Positions 8,195 to 17,025 of a stretch of DNA of 42,054 bases are shown here, one piece after another. Below the pieces are notes generated by a model that worked only from the letters and a program-made list of their open reading frames with translations, was not told the origin of the DNA and made no database searches. Every line of letters begins with the position of its first letter. Positions within the stretch are counted from its first letter, which is position 1. The translations under genes were made by a program, and so were the position numbers. The DNA is taken from contig CAVOGC010000041.1 in NCBI GenBank assembly GCA_963695105.1, positions 1 to 42,054 of the forward strand. The letters run 5' to 3'. The stretch comes from Competibacter sp963695105. Lineage in GTDB: Bacteria > Pseudomonadota > Gammaproteobacteria > Competibacterales > Competibacteraceae.

Positions 8195-9494
8195 GCCGCC
8201 AGAACCGCAGGTTCAGCAATACGGCGGCCACAGTCAAACCCACGATTAGCCCCAGCCACGGACCGGCTGGCCCCAAGCCCGCACGAACCCCCAGGCAAGC
8301 CAGCGGAAAAGCCAGTAGCCAGTAAGCCACCAGTACGATCAGCAAGGGCAGCCGGGTATCCTTAAGACCGCGCAGCGCGCCAAGCGCACCCACCTGCAAG
8401 CCATCGGAAATCTGGAACAGCGCGGCCAATCGCAACAAACCCGCCGCCACCGCCGCCACCATTGCATCGTCGGTATAGAAGCGCGCGATCATTTGGTGCG
8501 CGGTAAAAATCAGTACCGCCATAACCGCCATGAACAGCCCCGACAGAGCAATGCCGACCAAGCCACTGAATCGGGCCGCGCGCGGGTCACCGGCCCCCAC
8601 GGCATGGCCGACCCGCACGGTGGTGGCCATGCTCAAGCCCAGCGGGATCATGAAGGTCATGGCTGCTACATTCAGGGCCACCTGATGCGCGGCGGCCGCT
8701 ACCGCGCCGAGTCGACCCAGCAACAGGGCAACGGTGGCAAAGATGGCGGTTTCCAGGAACAGCCCGACCCCGATAGGTAATCCCAGAACCAGCAACGGCT
8801 TCAATTCCCGCCAGCGCGGCCAGGTCCATTGCTGAAACAGATCATAGCGACGGTAGCGGGTATCCACCCACACCAGAGTGATCATTCCCGCCAGCATCAC
8901 CCACATGCCGAGGGCAGTTGCAATCCCGCAACCCAATGCACCCATGGGCGGAAAACCCCAATGACCGAAAATCAGTGCGTAGTTGGCTGAGACATTAACC
9001 ACCAACCCCAACAGGCTTACCAGCAGGACCGGACGGGTTCGAGCAATCCCTTCACTGAACAAGCGCAGGCCCATATAGACAAAGATCGGCGGCATCCCCC
9101 AGGACAACGCCCGCAGATAGTCGCCGGCGATAGGGACAATGATCGGCTCGATGCCCAGCAGCGTCAGTCCCACCTCCACCTGACGCAACGCCACAAAGCA
9201 CAACACACCCAAGACAACTCCCAGCCACAGCGCCTGCCGGACCAGTGGCGCAATCGCGGCGATCCGGCCGGCACCGTTGAGTTGAGCCACGGAGGGACTC
9301 AGCGCCATCAGGATGCCCAGCGCGAATAAAAACAGGGCGTGCCACAACCCGGTCCCGATGGCAACCGCGGCCAATTCGACCGACCCGACCCGACCCATCA
9401 TAACGGTGTCGAAAAAACCCATGGCTGTTTGCACCAACTGAGCCGCCATCAATGGGCCGCCGATTCGAAGCAGGGCGGCGAGTTCACCGCGCAA
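8175..9494 (-). CDS. norM: MATE-family multidrug/cation antiporter (NorM-like)
   Basis: Inner-membrane Na+- or H+-coupled exporter of cationic compounds. The 439 residues are almost entirely hydrophobic and give about 12 membrane helices in two related halves, as expected of MATE proteins. The opening QTAMGFFDTVMMGRVG and ALSPSVAQLNGAGR closely follow NorM/MdtK, and GLRLFSEGIARTRPVL and LGRLGAVAAAAHQVALNV are further family segments. The start is a TTG at 9494: an in-frame stop lies three codons upstream, and alignment to known MATE N-termini needs these residues. The ribosome site is weak. It converges on serS with a 20-base overlap and diverges from the DAHP synthase gene. The substrate is not predictable. 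Confidence 0.88.
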   Translation of the reverse strand: MRGELAALLRIGGPLMAAQLVQTAMGFFDTVMMGRVGSVELAAVAIGTGLWHALFLFALGILMALSPSVAQLNGAGRIAAIAPLVRQALWLGVVLGVLCFVALRQVEVGLTLLGIEPIIVPIAGDYLRALSWGMPPIFVYMGLRLFSEGIARTRPVLLVSLLGLVVNVSANYALIFGHWGFPPMGALGCGIATALGMWVMLAGMITLVWVDTRYRRYDLFQQWTWPRWRELKPLLVLGLPIGVGLFLETAIFATVALLLGRLGAVAAAAHQVALNVAAMTFMIPLGLSMATTVRVGHAVGAGDPRAARFSGLVGIALSGLFMAVMAVLIFTAHQMIARFYTDDAMVAAVAAGLLRLAALFQISDGLQVGALGALRGLKDTRLPLLIVLVAYWLLAFPLACLGVRAGLGPAGPWLGLIVGLTVAAVLLNLRFWRLSARPG

Positions 9495-9637
9495 GTGGGG
9501 CTAAACAGCGACGATGGCCAGCCAGTCACGACGATGCGATCCGGCTCGTGGGGATACTGGCTTTCCCATCGGGCGATGGTAGTATGGCGCCCCTCCAGGA
9601 AAAGAGGCTCCGGCCACATCTAGGTGCAAACAACGTC

Positions 9638-10759
9638 ATGATTATTATTTTGGATCCAAACATTACGGAGTTCTCCGAAGAATATCGGATGACGCTTGAC
9701 TACTTGTCCCAGATGCCAGGCATCGCCATGCGCGTTCACAAGGTGCAGGGCGCGCGGCAGGTGCTCACCGAGATTTATCTAATCGGCGACACCAAGACCT
9801 TGTCAGCCGAGGATCTCCATGCCTTACCGGGGGTGGAGCGGGTCATTCGAGTGTCCGAAGAGTACCGTATTCTGGGTCGGCACCGGGACGAGCAGCGCAC
9901 CAACGGCTTCGAATACAACGGGGTTCCATTCAGTCAGGATACCCTGAATATCTTCGTCGGCCTGTGCGCCGTGGATACCCCCGAGCATGTGGAACAGATG
10001 CTTGCGGCCCTGCGGGACCACGGGCAGACCTGCACGCGGATGGGCGCATACAAGCCTCGCACCAATCCTTATTCCTTTCAGGGCCATGGCAAGAGCTGCC
10101 TGCCCTATGTGTTCGAGCTGGCGGGTAAATACGGCATCAAAGTCATCGCCATGGAGATCACTCACGAAGATCATCTAACGGAAATTCATCAAAGCCTGGA
10201 GCAGGCTGGACGACCCACCGGGGTCATGGTGCAAATCGGCACGCGCAACACGCAAAATTTCGAGCTACTGAAAGCAGTGGGGCGCCAGCAGGAATTTCCG
10301 GTGCTATTCAAACGAGGGTTCGGCATCACCCTGAACGAGTCGCTCAACGCCGCCGAGTATCTGGCCAGCGAGGGCAATTCGCGGGTGGTTTTCTGTCTGC
10401 GTGGGGTGAAAACCAATATGGGCGATCCACACCGCAACCTGGTGGATTTCAGTCAAGTGCCGGTAATCAAGCGGCTGACCCGCATGCCGGTATGCGTCGA
10501 TCCCTCGCATTCGGTCGGTTCGCGCGAGCATTCTCCGGACGGAATTTTGGACTTGATGCACGCCGCCGCGCAGGGTGTGGTGGCCGGCGCCAACATGGTG
10601 CTGGTGGATTTCCATCCGGAACCAGCCAAGGCGCTGGTGGATGGCCCGCAAGCCATGTTGTTAAGCGAACTGGGTTGGTTCCTGGACGATCTCGCCCTGG
10701 CGCGGGAATGCTACGAGAAGCGGCTGGCGCTCAGCCGTCAGCAGCGCGGCCAGCACTAA
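9638..10759 (+). CDS. aroF: 3-deoxy-7-phosphoheptulonate (DAHP) synthase, FXD-domain type
   Basis: First step of the shikimate pathway, joining PEP and erythrose 4-phosphate. The ATG at 9638 gives 373 residues. The open frame reaches 62 codons further upstream, but that part is non-conserved. Residues 1-85 resemble the small ferredoxin-like N-terminal domain of the Thermotoga-type enzyme. The barrel then has MGAYKPRTNPYSFQG, QIGTRNTQNFELL, FKRGFGITLNE, VDPSHSVGSREH and FHPEPAKALVDGPQ. Several motifs deviate from the common type: VGLCAVDT in place of AGPCAVES, and SHSVG in place of SHATG. The metal-binding Cys and His are kept. This points to a divergent branch of the family. The gene stands alone between the divergent MATE gene and the convergent J-protein gene (7-base gap). 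Confidence 0.85.
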   Translation: MIIILDPNITEFSEEYRMTLDYLSQMPGIAMRVHKVQGARQVLTEIYLIGDTKTLSAEDLHALPGVERVIRVSEEYRILGRHRDEQRTNGFEYNGVPFSQDTLNIFVGLCAVDTPEHVEQMLAALRDHGQTCTRMGAYKPRTNPYSFQGHGKSCLPYVFELAGKYGIKVIAMEITHEDHLTEIHQSLEQAGRPTGVMVQIGTRNTQNFELLKAVGRQQEFPVLFKRGFGITLNESLNAAEYLASEGNSRVVFCLRGVKTNMGDPHRNLVDFSQVPVIKRLTRMPVCVDPSHSVGSREHSPDGILDLMHAAAQGVVAGANMVLVDFHPEPAKALVDGPQAMLLSELGWFLDDLALARECYEKRLALSRQQRGQH

Positions 10760-10766
10760 AAACTTC

Positions 10767-11462
10767 CTACCGGCAAAGCAGTACGTCCCGCGCCTGGTTG
10801 ATCCGCGCGGCTAGATAACTGGAGCCACCCTGATCGGGGTGAACCTTCTGGATCAAACGACGATAGGCGGCCTGAATTTCATCGCGGCTGGCATCGGGCC
10901 GTACACCCAGGATCTGATAGGCTTCGGCCCGGTCCATGTGATCGTTTGCCGCGGCCGGTGTCCGCCCATTCTGGCCGATGCCCGCCTGTTCGCGCCAATC
11001 CGTGTCGGCATGGCGGTCCAGATAGGTTTCCAGCACCGCCGCCGACTGCGGATCGGACTGACATTCCCGCCAGAGTTCCAACAGCTCCGGGAGGGTAAGG
11101 TCCCGCAGGGAACGACCGGCGAACTGGCCGGCGCGAACTGAACCGGACATGACTCCTGAGGCATGATCGAGCGTCATGGACAGGAAGCGGGTGGTAACGG
11201 CGGACTGGTCCGGACCGGTCTGACCGGCTGAAGCGGGGGAGGGGAGCTTCAACCAGCGAACCAGAAACGGCGCCAGCACGACGAGCAGGGGCACGGCGAT
11301 TTCGGCGCCACCGCGCGCGGTCAGCAGCATCAGAAAACCGGCGATTCCGGCCGCCGCCAACACGCGCGGCAAGTGGGCGCTCAAGCCTGATCGGCGCAAC
11401 CAGCGAACCGATAGATACAAGCCGGTCAGGACAGCCGCGATCAGTAATACACGAATCAGCAT
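10767..11462 (-). CDS. Membrane-anchored J-domain (DnaJ-like) protein
   Basis: A predicted Hsp70 co-chaperone at the inner membrane. Two hydrophobic segments lie at about 2-17 and 35-70, followed by a linker and a LTLPELLELWRECQSDPQSAAVLETYLDR segment that recurs in this protein class. The C-terminal J domain (about 178-231) reads AEAYQILGVRPDASRDEIQAAYRRLIQKVHPDQGGS, with the essential HPD at 208-210. The HPDQGGS form resembles the Pam18/Tim14-like branch. It starts 8 bases after the VWA gene, which itself starts 3 bases after phaC, so all three are probably one transcript. The client is unknown. The context invites the idea of a PHA-granule or storage-related function, but that is inference. 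Confidence 0.85.
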   Translation of the reverse strand: MLIRVLLIAAVLTGLYLSVRWLRRSGLSAHLPRVLAAAGIAGFLMLLTARGGAEIAVPLLVVLAPFLVRWLKLPSPASAGQTGPDQSAVTTRFLSMTLDHASGVMSGSVRAGQFAGRSLRDLTLPELLELWRECQSDPQSAAVLETYLDRHADTDWREQAGIGQNGRTPAAANDHMDRAEAYQILGVRPDASRDEIQAAYRRLIQKVHPDQGGSSYLAARINQARDVLLCR

Positions 11463-11470
11463 CGACCTTC

Positions 11471-12178
11471 TCAGAGCTGGCGAGTCAGCCGCCGGATTAG
11501 ACCACCGCGATGCCGGCTGAATTCCTCCAACGCCGGGCGGCCACCGGCGGCATAAACCGCCACGGCGGCGAGCAATTCGCGCAACTGCCGGGCGCTGCCG
11601 CTATCGAAGGTACAATAAGCGCCGCGTGTCAGCCGGGCGATTTCCCCGAAACCCAAGGCGGCGTCGGGGTCGTCACCCTCCTGGAAGACAAAGGCCGGCA
11701 CTCCCAACAACCCGAGTTGCCCAGCCTGATGGCAAAGCGGGTCCACGGCTTCTTCGAGGCAGTCACCGACCAGAACCAGCGCATTGACCCGATGCAGCCG
11801 GGTTTCGCGCGCGGCATGTTCCAGCACCCGACCGATCTGGGTTAAGCCGCCTCTGCATTGCACCGAGCTCATGCGCCGTTGCAGGTCGGTGGCCTCGCTC
11901 AACCACGGTTCGGCCTGAAACTCGCCATAACCCCGGTACCAGACCAGTTGCACGGCCAGCCCGCCGATCTCCGCCGTCGCCGCGAACATATCCCCCTGCA
12001 ACTGACAGGCCCGATCCCAGGTCGGCTGGCGGCTGGCGGTGGCATCCAGGGCGAAGATCAAGCGACCGCGCGGTTGCGCGGCTACGGGAGTGCGGGCCGT
12101 CTTCCGCAAAAATTGAGCGACCTCGCTTGCCGTGGAGCGCGGTGAATCAATCGAAGAGGGTAAGTCCTTGTCCGCCAT
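11471..12178 (-). CDS. VWA-domain protein
   Basis: A soluble 235-residue protein with a von Willebrand factor A fold. The metal-site signature is LIFALDATAS (Asp45, Ser49). The usual DxSxS is DxTxS here. It is followed by the conserved Thr in GGLTQIGRV and Asp in VLVGDCLEE. There is no signal peptide or membrane segment. VWA domains bind partner proteins through a divalent metal, and this one is likely to work with the adjacent J-domain protein, whose gene follows after 8 bases. It starts 3 bases downstream of the phaC stop. The biological role is not known to me. Confidence 0.8.
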   Translation of the reverse strand: MADKDLPSSIDSPRSTASEVAQFLRKTARTPVAAQPRGRLIFALDATASRQPTWDRACQLQGDMFAATAEIGGLAVQLVWYRGYGEFQAEPWLSEATDLQRRMSSVQCRGGLTQIGRVLEHAARETRLHRVNALVLVGDCLEEAVDPLCHQAGQLGLLGVPAFVFQEGDDPDAALGFGEIARLTRGAYCTFDSGSARQLRELLAAVAVYAAGGRPALEEFSRHRGGLIRRLTRQL

Positions 12179-12181
12179 TTG

Positions 12182-14086
12182 CTATTTCTGCAACACATAG
12201 GTGCCCGGCGCTTCGCAGATCGGGTAGAGCCCTTTCTTCGGCATGCCCATCGGCGGCGGCGAGACCTGGTGCGCCGCCGAATGCTTGACCAGCCACGCCT
12301 CCCAGGTCGGCCACCAGGAGCCTTCCTGCTTGGGTACGGTCGCCTGCCAGGTCTCCGGATCGATGTAGCGGTCTTGATCACTGCGGCAGGCGACTTGAAA
12401 GCTCCGCCGCCGGTGGCCAGGCTCGCTGACGATGCCGGCATTGTGACCGCCGCTGGTCAACAGGAAGGTGACTTCATCGGCATCCGCCAGCAGGTTGATC
12501 TTGTAGACCGACCGCCAGGGTGCGACATGATCCTGTTCGGTGGCGACCGTGAAGATCGGCGCGCGAATGTCGGTGATGGAGATGGTGCGGTCATCGACTT
12601 TGTAATGGCCGGTGGCCAGTTCGTTGCCGAGGAAGATATGCCGAAGGTATTCGGAGTGCATGCGGAATGGCATCCGGGTTTGATCGGCGTTCCAGGCCAT
12701 CAGGTCGTTGAGCGGCTGGCGGCGACCCAGAAGGTAATCATGGACTATCCGCGACCAGATCAGATCGTTGGAGCGCAACATTTGAAAGGCGCCCACCATC
12801 TGGTTGGCATCCAAATAACCCTGATCCCACATCATGTCTTCCAGAAAGGAGACCTGACTTTCGTTAATGAACAACAGCAGTTCGCCCGCCTCGATAAAAT
12901 CGGTCTGGGCCGCGAACAGCGTGATGGTTTTGAGGCGATGATCGCCGTCGCGGGCCATGGCGGCGGCAGTGAGGGTCAGCAGGGTGCCGCCGAGGCAATA
13001 GCCGACTGTATGGATTTTACGTCCGGACAAAGTTGTTGAAATAGCGTCCAGCGCCGCCATCACGCCATACTGCCGGTAGTCGTCCATGCCGAGGTCGCGA
13101 TCCGAGGCGGTCGGGTTTTTCCAGGAGATCATAAAGACCGTGTGGCCTTTTTCCACCAGGTATTTGACCATGGAGTTATGGGGCGACAGGTCGAGAATGT
13201 AGTACTTCATGATCCAGGCCGGCACCACCAGAACCGGCTCGGCGTACACTTGGGCGGTAGCTGGCTGATACTGGATCAGTTCGATCAAGTGGTTGCGGAA
13301 GATGACCTTGCCCGGAGTGACGGCCACATCGCGACCGACCACGAATTGCTCCGGCTCGGCGCCCAACTGCTTGCCGGCCACCGTCTTTTCCATGTCGGCC
13401 ATGAAATTGGTCCAACCACGCACCAGGTTTTGACCCCCTTCCTCCGTGGTGGCCTTGAGGATCTCCGGGTTGGTGAGCGGTGAGTTGGAGGGCGAAAACA
13501 TATCGAGGATCTGCCGCGTTACAAAGGAGACGATCGCTTCATTCTGCTTGTCGACACCGCGGATATGGGTAGTGGCGTTGTGCCACCATTGCTGAGTCAG
13601 CAGAAACGACTGCGAAATGAGATTGTAGGGCCATTGCCGCCAGCTCTCGCTGTCGAAACGGTGGTCCTGGGACAGAGGCTCGATGGAGGGAGGGATCTCC
13701 GGGTTCTGGCTCGCCTTGAACGCGTACAGCGCCAGCCGCACCATCTTGCGAACCGCTTTTTCGTTCAGCAGGGCCTGCTTGCCGGGGGAAAGCCCCAGAT
13801 GCATCAGCCAGTCGAGGTAGGCCATGGCCAGCACCGCCGGCGAGGTACCGGCGGTACCGCGAGCAAGGTTAGCGTTGACCATCCGGTCGATGGTTTCGGG
13901 AATATGGGTGCCGAGGAACGAGCGCTCGATGCCGTAGGCGCGGTGCGCCGAGGACTTTTGGCCGGACGGGCCGAGCCAGGAACGAATCGGCAGTTTGGGA
14001 GCAGGCTTGATCTCAGGGGAGGCCGGCTGCTCGGGCGTCGCTGCTGGGACGGGGGCGGCCGGGGTGGTCTGCTTGGAGTCTGGCAT
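12182..14086 (-). CDS. phaC: Class I poly(3-hydroxyalkanoate) synthase
   Basis: Polymerises (R)-3-hydroxyacyl-CoA into PHA on the granule surface. The ATG at 14086, preceded by GAGG, gives 634 residues. An upstream ATG at 14203 exists but would add 39 unconserved residues. After a Pro/Ala-rich N-terminal tail, the catalytic alpha/beta-hydrolase domain carries the lipase-like box GYCLGG with nucleophile Cys364, the Asp519 of TEQDHVAPW and His548 of GGHNAG, completing the triad. VVPAWIMKYYILDLSPHNS is the typical oxyanion-region strand. The length matches class I (PhaC alone) rather than the shorter class III PhaC that needs PhaE. No phaR, phaP or phaB lies beside it. Instead it heads a transcript with a VWA protein and a J-domain protein. 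Confidence 0.95.
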   Translation of the reverse strand: MPDSKQTTPAAPVPAATPEQPASPEIKPAPKLPIRSWLGPSGQKSSAHRAYGIERSFLGTHIPETIDRMVNANLARGTAGTSPAVLAMAYLDWLMHLGLSPGKQALLNEKAVRKMVRLALYAFKASQNPEIPPSIEPLSQDHRFDSESWRQWPYNLISQSFLLTQQWWHNATTHIRGVDKQNEAIVSFVTRQILDMFSPSNSPLTNPEILKATTEEGGQNLVRGWTNFMADMEKTVAGKQLGAEPEQFVVGRDVAVTPGKVIFRNHLIELIQYQPATAQVYAEPVLVVPAWIMKYYILDLSPHNSMVKYLVEKGHTVFMISWKNPTASDRDLGMDDYRQYGVMAALDAISTTLSGRKIHTVGYCLGGTLLTLTAAAMARDGDHRLKTITLFAAQTDFIEAGELLLFINESQVSFLEDMMWDQGYLDANQMVGAFQMLRSNDLIWSRIVHDYLLGRRQPLNDLMAWNADQTRMPFRMHSEYLRHIFLGNELATGHYKVDDRTISITDIRAPIFTVATEQDHVAPWRSVYKINLLADADEVTFLLTSGGHNAGIVSEPGHRRRSFQVACRSDQDRYIDPETWQATVPKQEGSWWPTWEAWLVKHSAAHQVSPPPMGMPKKGLYPICEAPGTYVLQK

Positions 14087-14172
14087 GATTGCATACCTCA
14101 CGGATACGAGGATCACGCGGCGCCGGACAGCGATGGAAGCGGCAGATCCGTCGTTGCTCGCACCGCCCCCAC

Positions 14173-14203
14173 AGTGTAACGCAAACCCAGCCCAGCCATT
14201 CAA
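14173..14203 (-). promoter_or_regulatory. Possible phaC promoter
   Basis: Reading the minus strand, TTGAAT (14203-14198) is followed after 19 bases by TACACT (14178-14173), about 90 bases upstream of the phaC ATG and within the 128-base gap after paaK. The long spacer makes this a weak candidate. Confidence 0.25.
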
Positions 14204-14214
14204 AACCTTATTTT

Positions 14215-15522
14215 CTATTTATGCTGCTTGCGATGATCCACCACCCGCACCGCCTTGCCTTCGGAACGGGGGATTTCGCCGGTGGTCTTGACCACGACCT
14301 TGGCGGTCACGCCGATGAAATCCTTGATGTCTTTCTGAGCCTTGTGCGCGACCCGGTCCATCGCGTCCCGACCCTGGGCGACCAGTGGCGGGCTGCCTTC
14401 CACATTGACCGTCAGCAGGTCGAGATTGTTCTCGCGGGACACTTCCAGTTGGTAAAACGGCGACAGGGTCTCGGTTTGCATGAGGATCGCCTCGACCTGT
14501 GAAGGGAATACATTGACCCCGCGAATAATCAGCATGTCGTCGGTACGACCGGTGACGCGCTGCATGCGAACGTGGGTCCGACCGCAGCGACATGGCGTGG
14601 GGTTGAGTACCGAGATGTCGCGGGTACGGTAGCGGATGACTGGAAAGGCTTCCTTGGTCAGCGAGGTGATCACGATTTCGCCCGGTTCGCCGTAGGGAAT
14701 CGGCTGGCCGGTGTTGACATCGACCGCCTCGATCAGGAAGTGGTCCTCAAACACATGCAGGCCGCTTTTGGCTTCGATGCATTCGATCCCCACGCCGGGG
14801 CCGATCACCTCGGACAGGCCATAGATATCGATCGCATCGATGCCCAGCCGCGATTCCAGCTCGTAGCGCATTTCCTCGGTCCAGGGCTCAGCGCCAAAAA
14901 CGCCGACCTTGAGCGACAGTTTGCGCAGATCCACGTTCATGTCCTCGGCGGTTTCGGCGAGGTTGAGCGCGTAGGACGGCGTGCAGGATAGCCCGGTGGG
15001 CTCGAAGTCCCGGATCAGCATGATCTGGCGCTGGGTCTGGCCGCCGGAAATCGGGGTAACCATGACGCCCAGTTCCTCGGCGCCGTAGTGCAACCCCAGC
15101 CCGCCGGTGAACAACCCGTAGCCGTAGGCGTTGTGCAGACGATCGCCAGGTCGCATCCCGGCGGCGGCCAGACTGCGGGCCATCACTCGCGCCCAGGTGC
15201 GGATGTCGCGGCGGGTGTAGCCAACCACCGTGGGTTTGCCGGTCGTGCCGCTGGAGGCGTGAATGCGAACCACCTGGTCGGTGGGGACGGCGAACATGCC
15301 GAAGGGGTAGTTCTCGCGAAGGTTTTCCTTTTTGGTAAACGGCAATAGCCGGGCATCAGCCACGGACTGGATATGACTCGGCTTGACGCCGAGTTCGTCC
15401 ATGGCTTCGCGGTAGTACTTGACGGTTTGGTAGCAACGCTCGACGGTGGCGCGCAGTCGGTGCAGTTGCAGGTTCCGCAAGTCTTCGCGCGGCAGGGTTT
15501 CCTGTTCGATATCTAGAATCAT
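14215..15522 (-). CDS. paaK: Phenylacetate (aryl-acetate)--CoA ligase
   Basis: ANL-superfamily adenylating enzyme forming phenylacetyl-CoA (or a related aryl-acetyl-CoA) from the acid, ATP and CoA. The 435-residue length is that of PaaK. The P-loop-like SSGTTGKPTVVGYT is at 90-103. YGLSEVIGPGVG, the middle adenylation motif, and FPVIRYRTRDISVL with the Cys-rich PCRCGRTHVRMQRVTGRTDDMLIIRGVNVFPSQVE are classic PaaK segments. No paaABCDE ring-oxidation genes are present. It is the last gene of the iorAB-liv cluster, which suggests it activates aryl acids tied to indolepyruvate ferredoxin oxidoreductase rather than aerobic phenylacetate breakdown. It could instead prefer indoleacetate or another aryl acid. 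Confidence 0.88.
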   Translation of the reverse strand: MILDIEQETLPREDLRNLQLHRLRATVERCYQTVKYYREAMDELGVKPSHIQSVADARLLPFTKKENLRENYPFGMFAVPTDQVVRIHASSGTTGKPTVVGYTRRDIRTWARVMARSLAAAGMRPGDRLHNAYGYGLFTGGLGLHYGAEELGVMVTPISGGQTQRQIMLIRDFEPTGLSCTPSYALNLAETAEDMNVDLRKLSLKVGVFGAEPWTEEMRYELESRLGIDAIDIYGLSEVIGPGVGIECIEAKSGLHVFEDHFLIEAVDVNTGQPIPYGEPGEIVITSLTKEAFPVIRYRTRDISVLNPTPCRCGRTHVRMQRVTGRTDDMLIIRGVNVFPSQVEAILMQTETLSPFYQLEVSRENNLDLLTVNVEGSPPLVAQGRDAMDRVAHKAQKDIKDFIGVTAKVVVKTTGEIPRSEGKAVRVVDHRKQHK

Positions 15523-15580
15523 GGGGTCGGTTCCGATTTAAGGAAGGGTTCAGGAGACAGGGGGCGGATTTCCAGACGCC

Positions 15581-16237
15581 TCACGCCGTCGGCAGGGTTT
15601 CGGCGAGCAATTCGTATCCCAGATCGCGCAGCCGCTGGCTCAGGGCGCGCGGGTCGCCGGCGCGGTAGCGCACCACGGCCACGCGCAAGCCGGTTTGATC
15701 GGGATGCAGGGGTGAAACGACGGTGGCGATGTAGCCGCCGGCTTCGTTGATCGCGGCCAGCAGCTTGCCCAGTTGGCCGGTGGTGTCGGGTAAGTGCACG
15801 GCGATGCGGGTGGTGTCCTTCATCAGGCAGCCGGTGATGTCGAGGAAAAAATCCAGCAGATCTTCATGGGTGACGATGCCCGCCAGCTTGCCGCCTGCCT
15901 CCACCACCGGTAGACAGCCGATTTTTTCCTGGCGGAGCAGACGCGCGGCTTCCTCGACCAGCGTGTCGGGCGCGCAGCTAATGACCTTGGCGCGCATGAC
16001 CTTGGCGGCGGTGAGCTTGCCCAGCAGGTAGTTTGCCTCGCCGACCGACAGGGTGGTGATCGGCGATGGTGAGACCCGTTCGAGGTCGTGGGAGGTGATG
16101 AGTCCCACCAGATGGCCGTCGCGGACGACCGGCAGATGGCGGATGTGGTGGTCGCGCATCAGCGCCGCCAATTGCGGCAGACGGGTCTCCTCGGCGACCT
16201 GCACCACCTCGCGGGTCATGATCCGGTCTACGTACAT
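15581..16237 (-). CDS. CBS-pair protein with C-terminal ACT-like domain (AcuB-like)
   Basis: A cytosolic sensor protein of 218 residues. It has two CBS motifs: MYVDRIMTREVVQVAEETRLPQL... with LPVVRDGHLVGLITSHDL, and MRAKVISCAPDTLVEEAARLL... with LPVVEAGGKLAGIVTHEDLL. A ligand-binding ACT-like part follows (TRIAVHLPDTTGQLGKLLAAINEAGGYIATVVS). CBS pairs bind adenosine nucleotides, and ACT domains usually bind amino acids. AGGA lies 5 bases before the ATG. Placement between livF and paaK makes it a likely regulator of the transport/IOR/ligase cluster, sensing energy state or an amino acid, but this is inferred from domains and context only. Confidence 0.8.
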   Translation of the reverse strand: MYVDRIMTREVVQVAEETRLPQLAALMRDHHIRHLPVVRDGHLVGLITSHDLERVSPSPITTLSVGEANYLLGKLTAAKVMRAKVISCAPDTLVEEAARLLRQEKIGCLPVVEAGGKLAGIVTHEDLLDFFLDITGCLMKDTTRIAVHLPDTTGQLGKLLAAINEAGGYIATVVSPLHPDQTGLRVAVVRYRAGDPRALSQRLRDLGYELLAETLPTA

Positions 16238-16281
16238 GATTCCTGTCCGATAAGGGGAGGGAAGTTAACGATTATCCTGCA

Positions 16282-17025
16282 TCAATAACCCAGATAGGCC
16301 CGGCGCACCGCGTCATCGGCGAGTAGTTCCGCCGCCGGGGCGGTTTTGATGATGCGGCCGGTTTCCAAAATATAGCCCCGATTGGCGATGGCCAGGGCGG
16401 CGCGGGCGTTCTGTTCAACCAGCAGAATGGTAACGCCCCGGCTATTCAGTTCGACGATAACCCGGAAGATCTCTTCGACCAGCAACGGCGCCAATCCCAT
16501 CGACGGTTCGTCCAGCAGCAGCAGGCGCGGGCGGCCGAGCAGGGCGCGACCGATGGCGAGCATCTGTTGCTGGCCACCCGAGAGGGTGCCGGCCAGTTGC
16601 CGACGGCGTTCGGCCAGAATCGGGAACAGGGTGTAGACGTGCTCCAGTTCCCGCCGCATCCAGCCGTGGTCGCGAATCCGGTAAGCGCCCAGCCGCAGGT
16701 TATCCTCGACGCTCAGCGGGGCGAAAACCTGGCGACCTTCGGGAACCTGGCAGATGCCAGCGGCGACGATGCGATGCGCCGGCCAGCGGGTGATGTCCCG
16801 GCCGGTAAAGTGAATGCGGCCACCGCCGGAAGGGTGCAAGCCGGAGAGGGTGTGGAGCAGGGTGGTCTTGCCGGCGCCGTTGCCACCGACGATGGCCACC
16901 AGTTCACCGGAGTGGACCTGCAAGTCGGCTTGATGAATGGCGCGGACCGGACCGTAGTCACTGCTCAGGCCGGCGACTTCGAGCAGAGGCTCCTCCTGCT
17001 CCAAGAGGGGAGATTCAGACGGCAT
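16282..17025 (-). CDS. livF: ABC transporter ATP-binding protein LivF
   Basis: One of the two ATPases of a branched-chain/hydrophobic amino acid type importer. I place the start at the ATG at 17025 (247 residues), which overlaps the end of livG by 11 bases. An open frame continues upstream but is only the livG shadow. It has Walker A GGNGAGKT, Q-loop ICQVPEGRQVFAPLSVEDNL (characteristic of LivF), signature LSGGQQQM, Walker B RLLLLDEPSMGL and the switch region LVEQNAR. The C-terminal AYLGY is also typical. It works with LivG, LivH, LivM and the binding protein LivK. Confidence 0.93.
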   Translation of the reverse strand: MPSESPLLEQEEPLLEVAGLSSDYGPVRAIHQADLQVHSGELVAIVGGNGAGKTTLLHTLSGLHPSGGGRIHFTGRDITRWPAHRIVAAGICQVPEGRQVFAPLSVEDNLRLGAYRIRDHGWMRRELEHVYTLFPILAERRRQLAGTLSGGQQQMLAIGRALLGRPRLLLLDEPSMGLAPLLVEEIFRVIVELNSRGVTILLVEQNARAALAIANRGYILETGRIIKTAPAAELLADDAVRRAYLGY

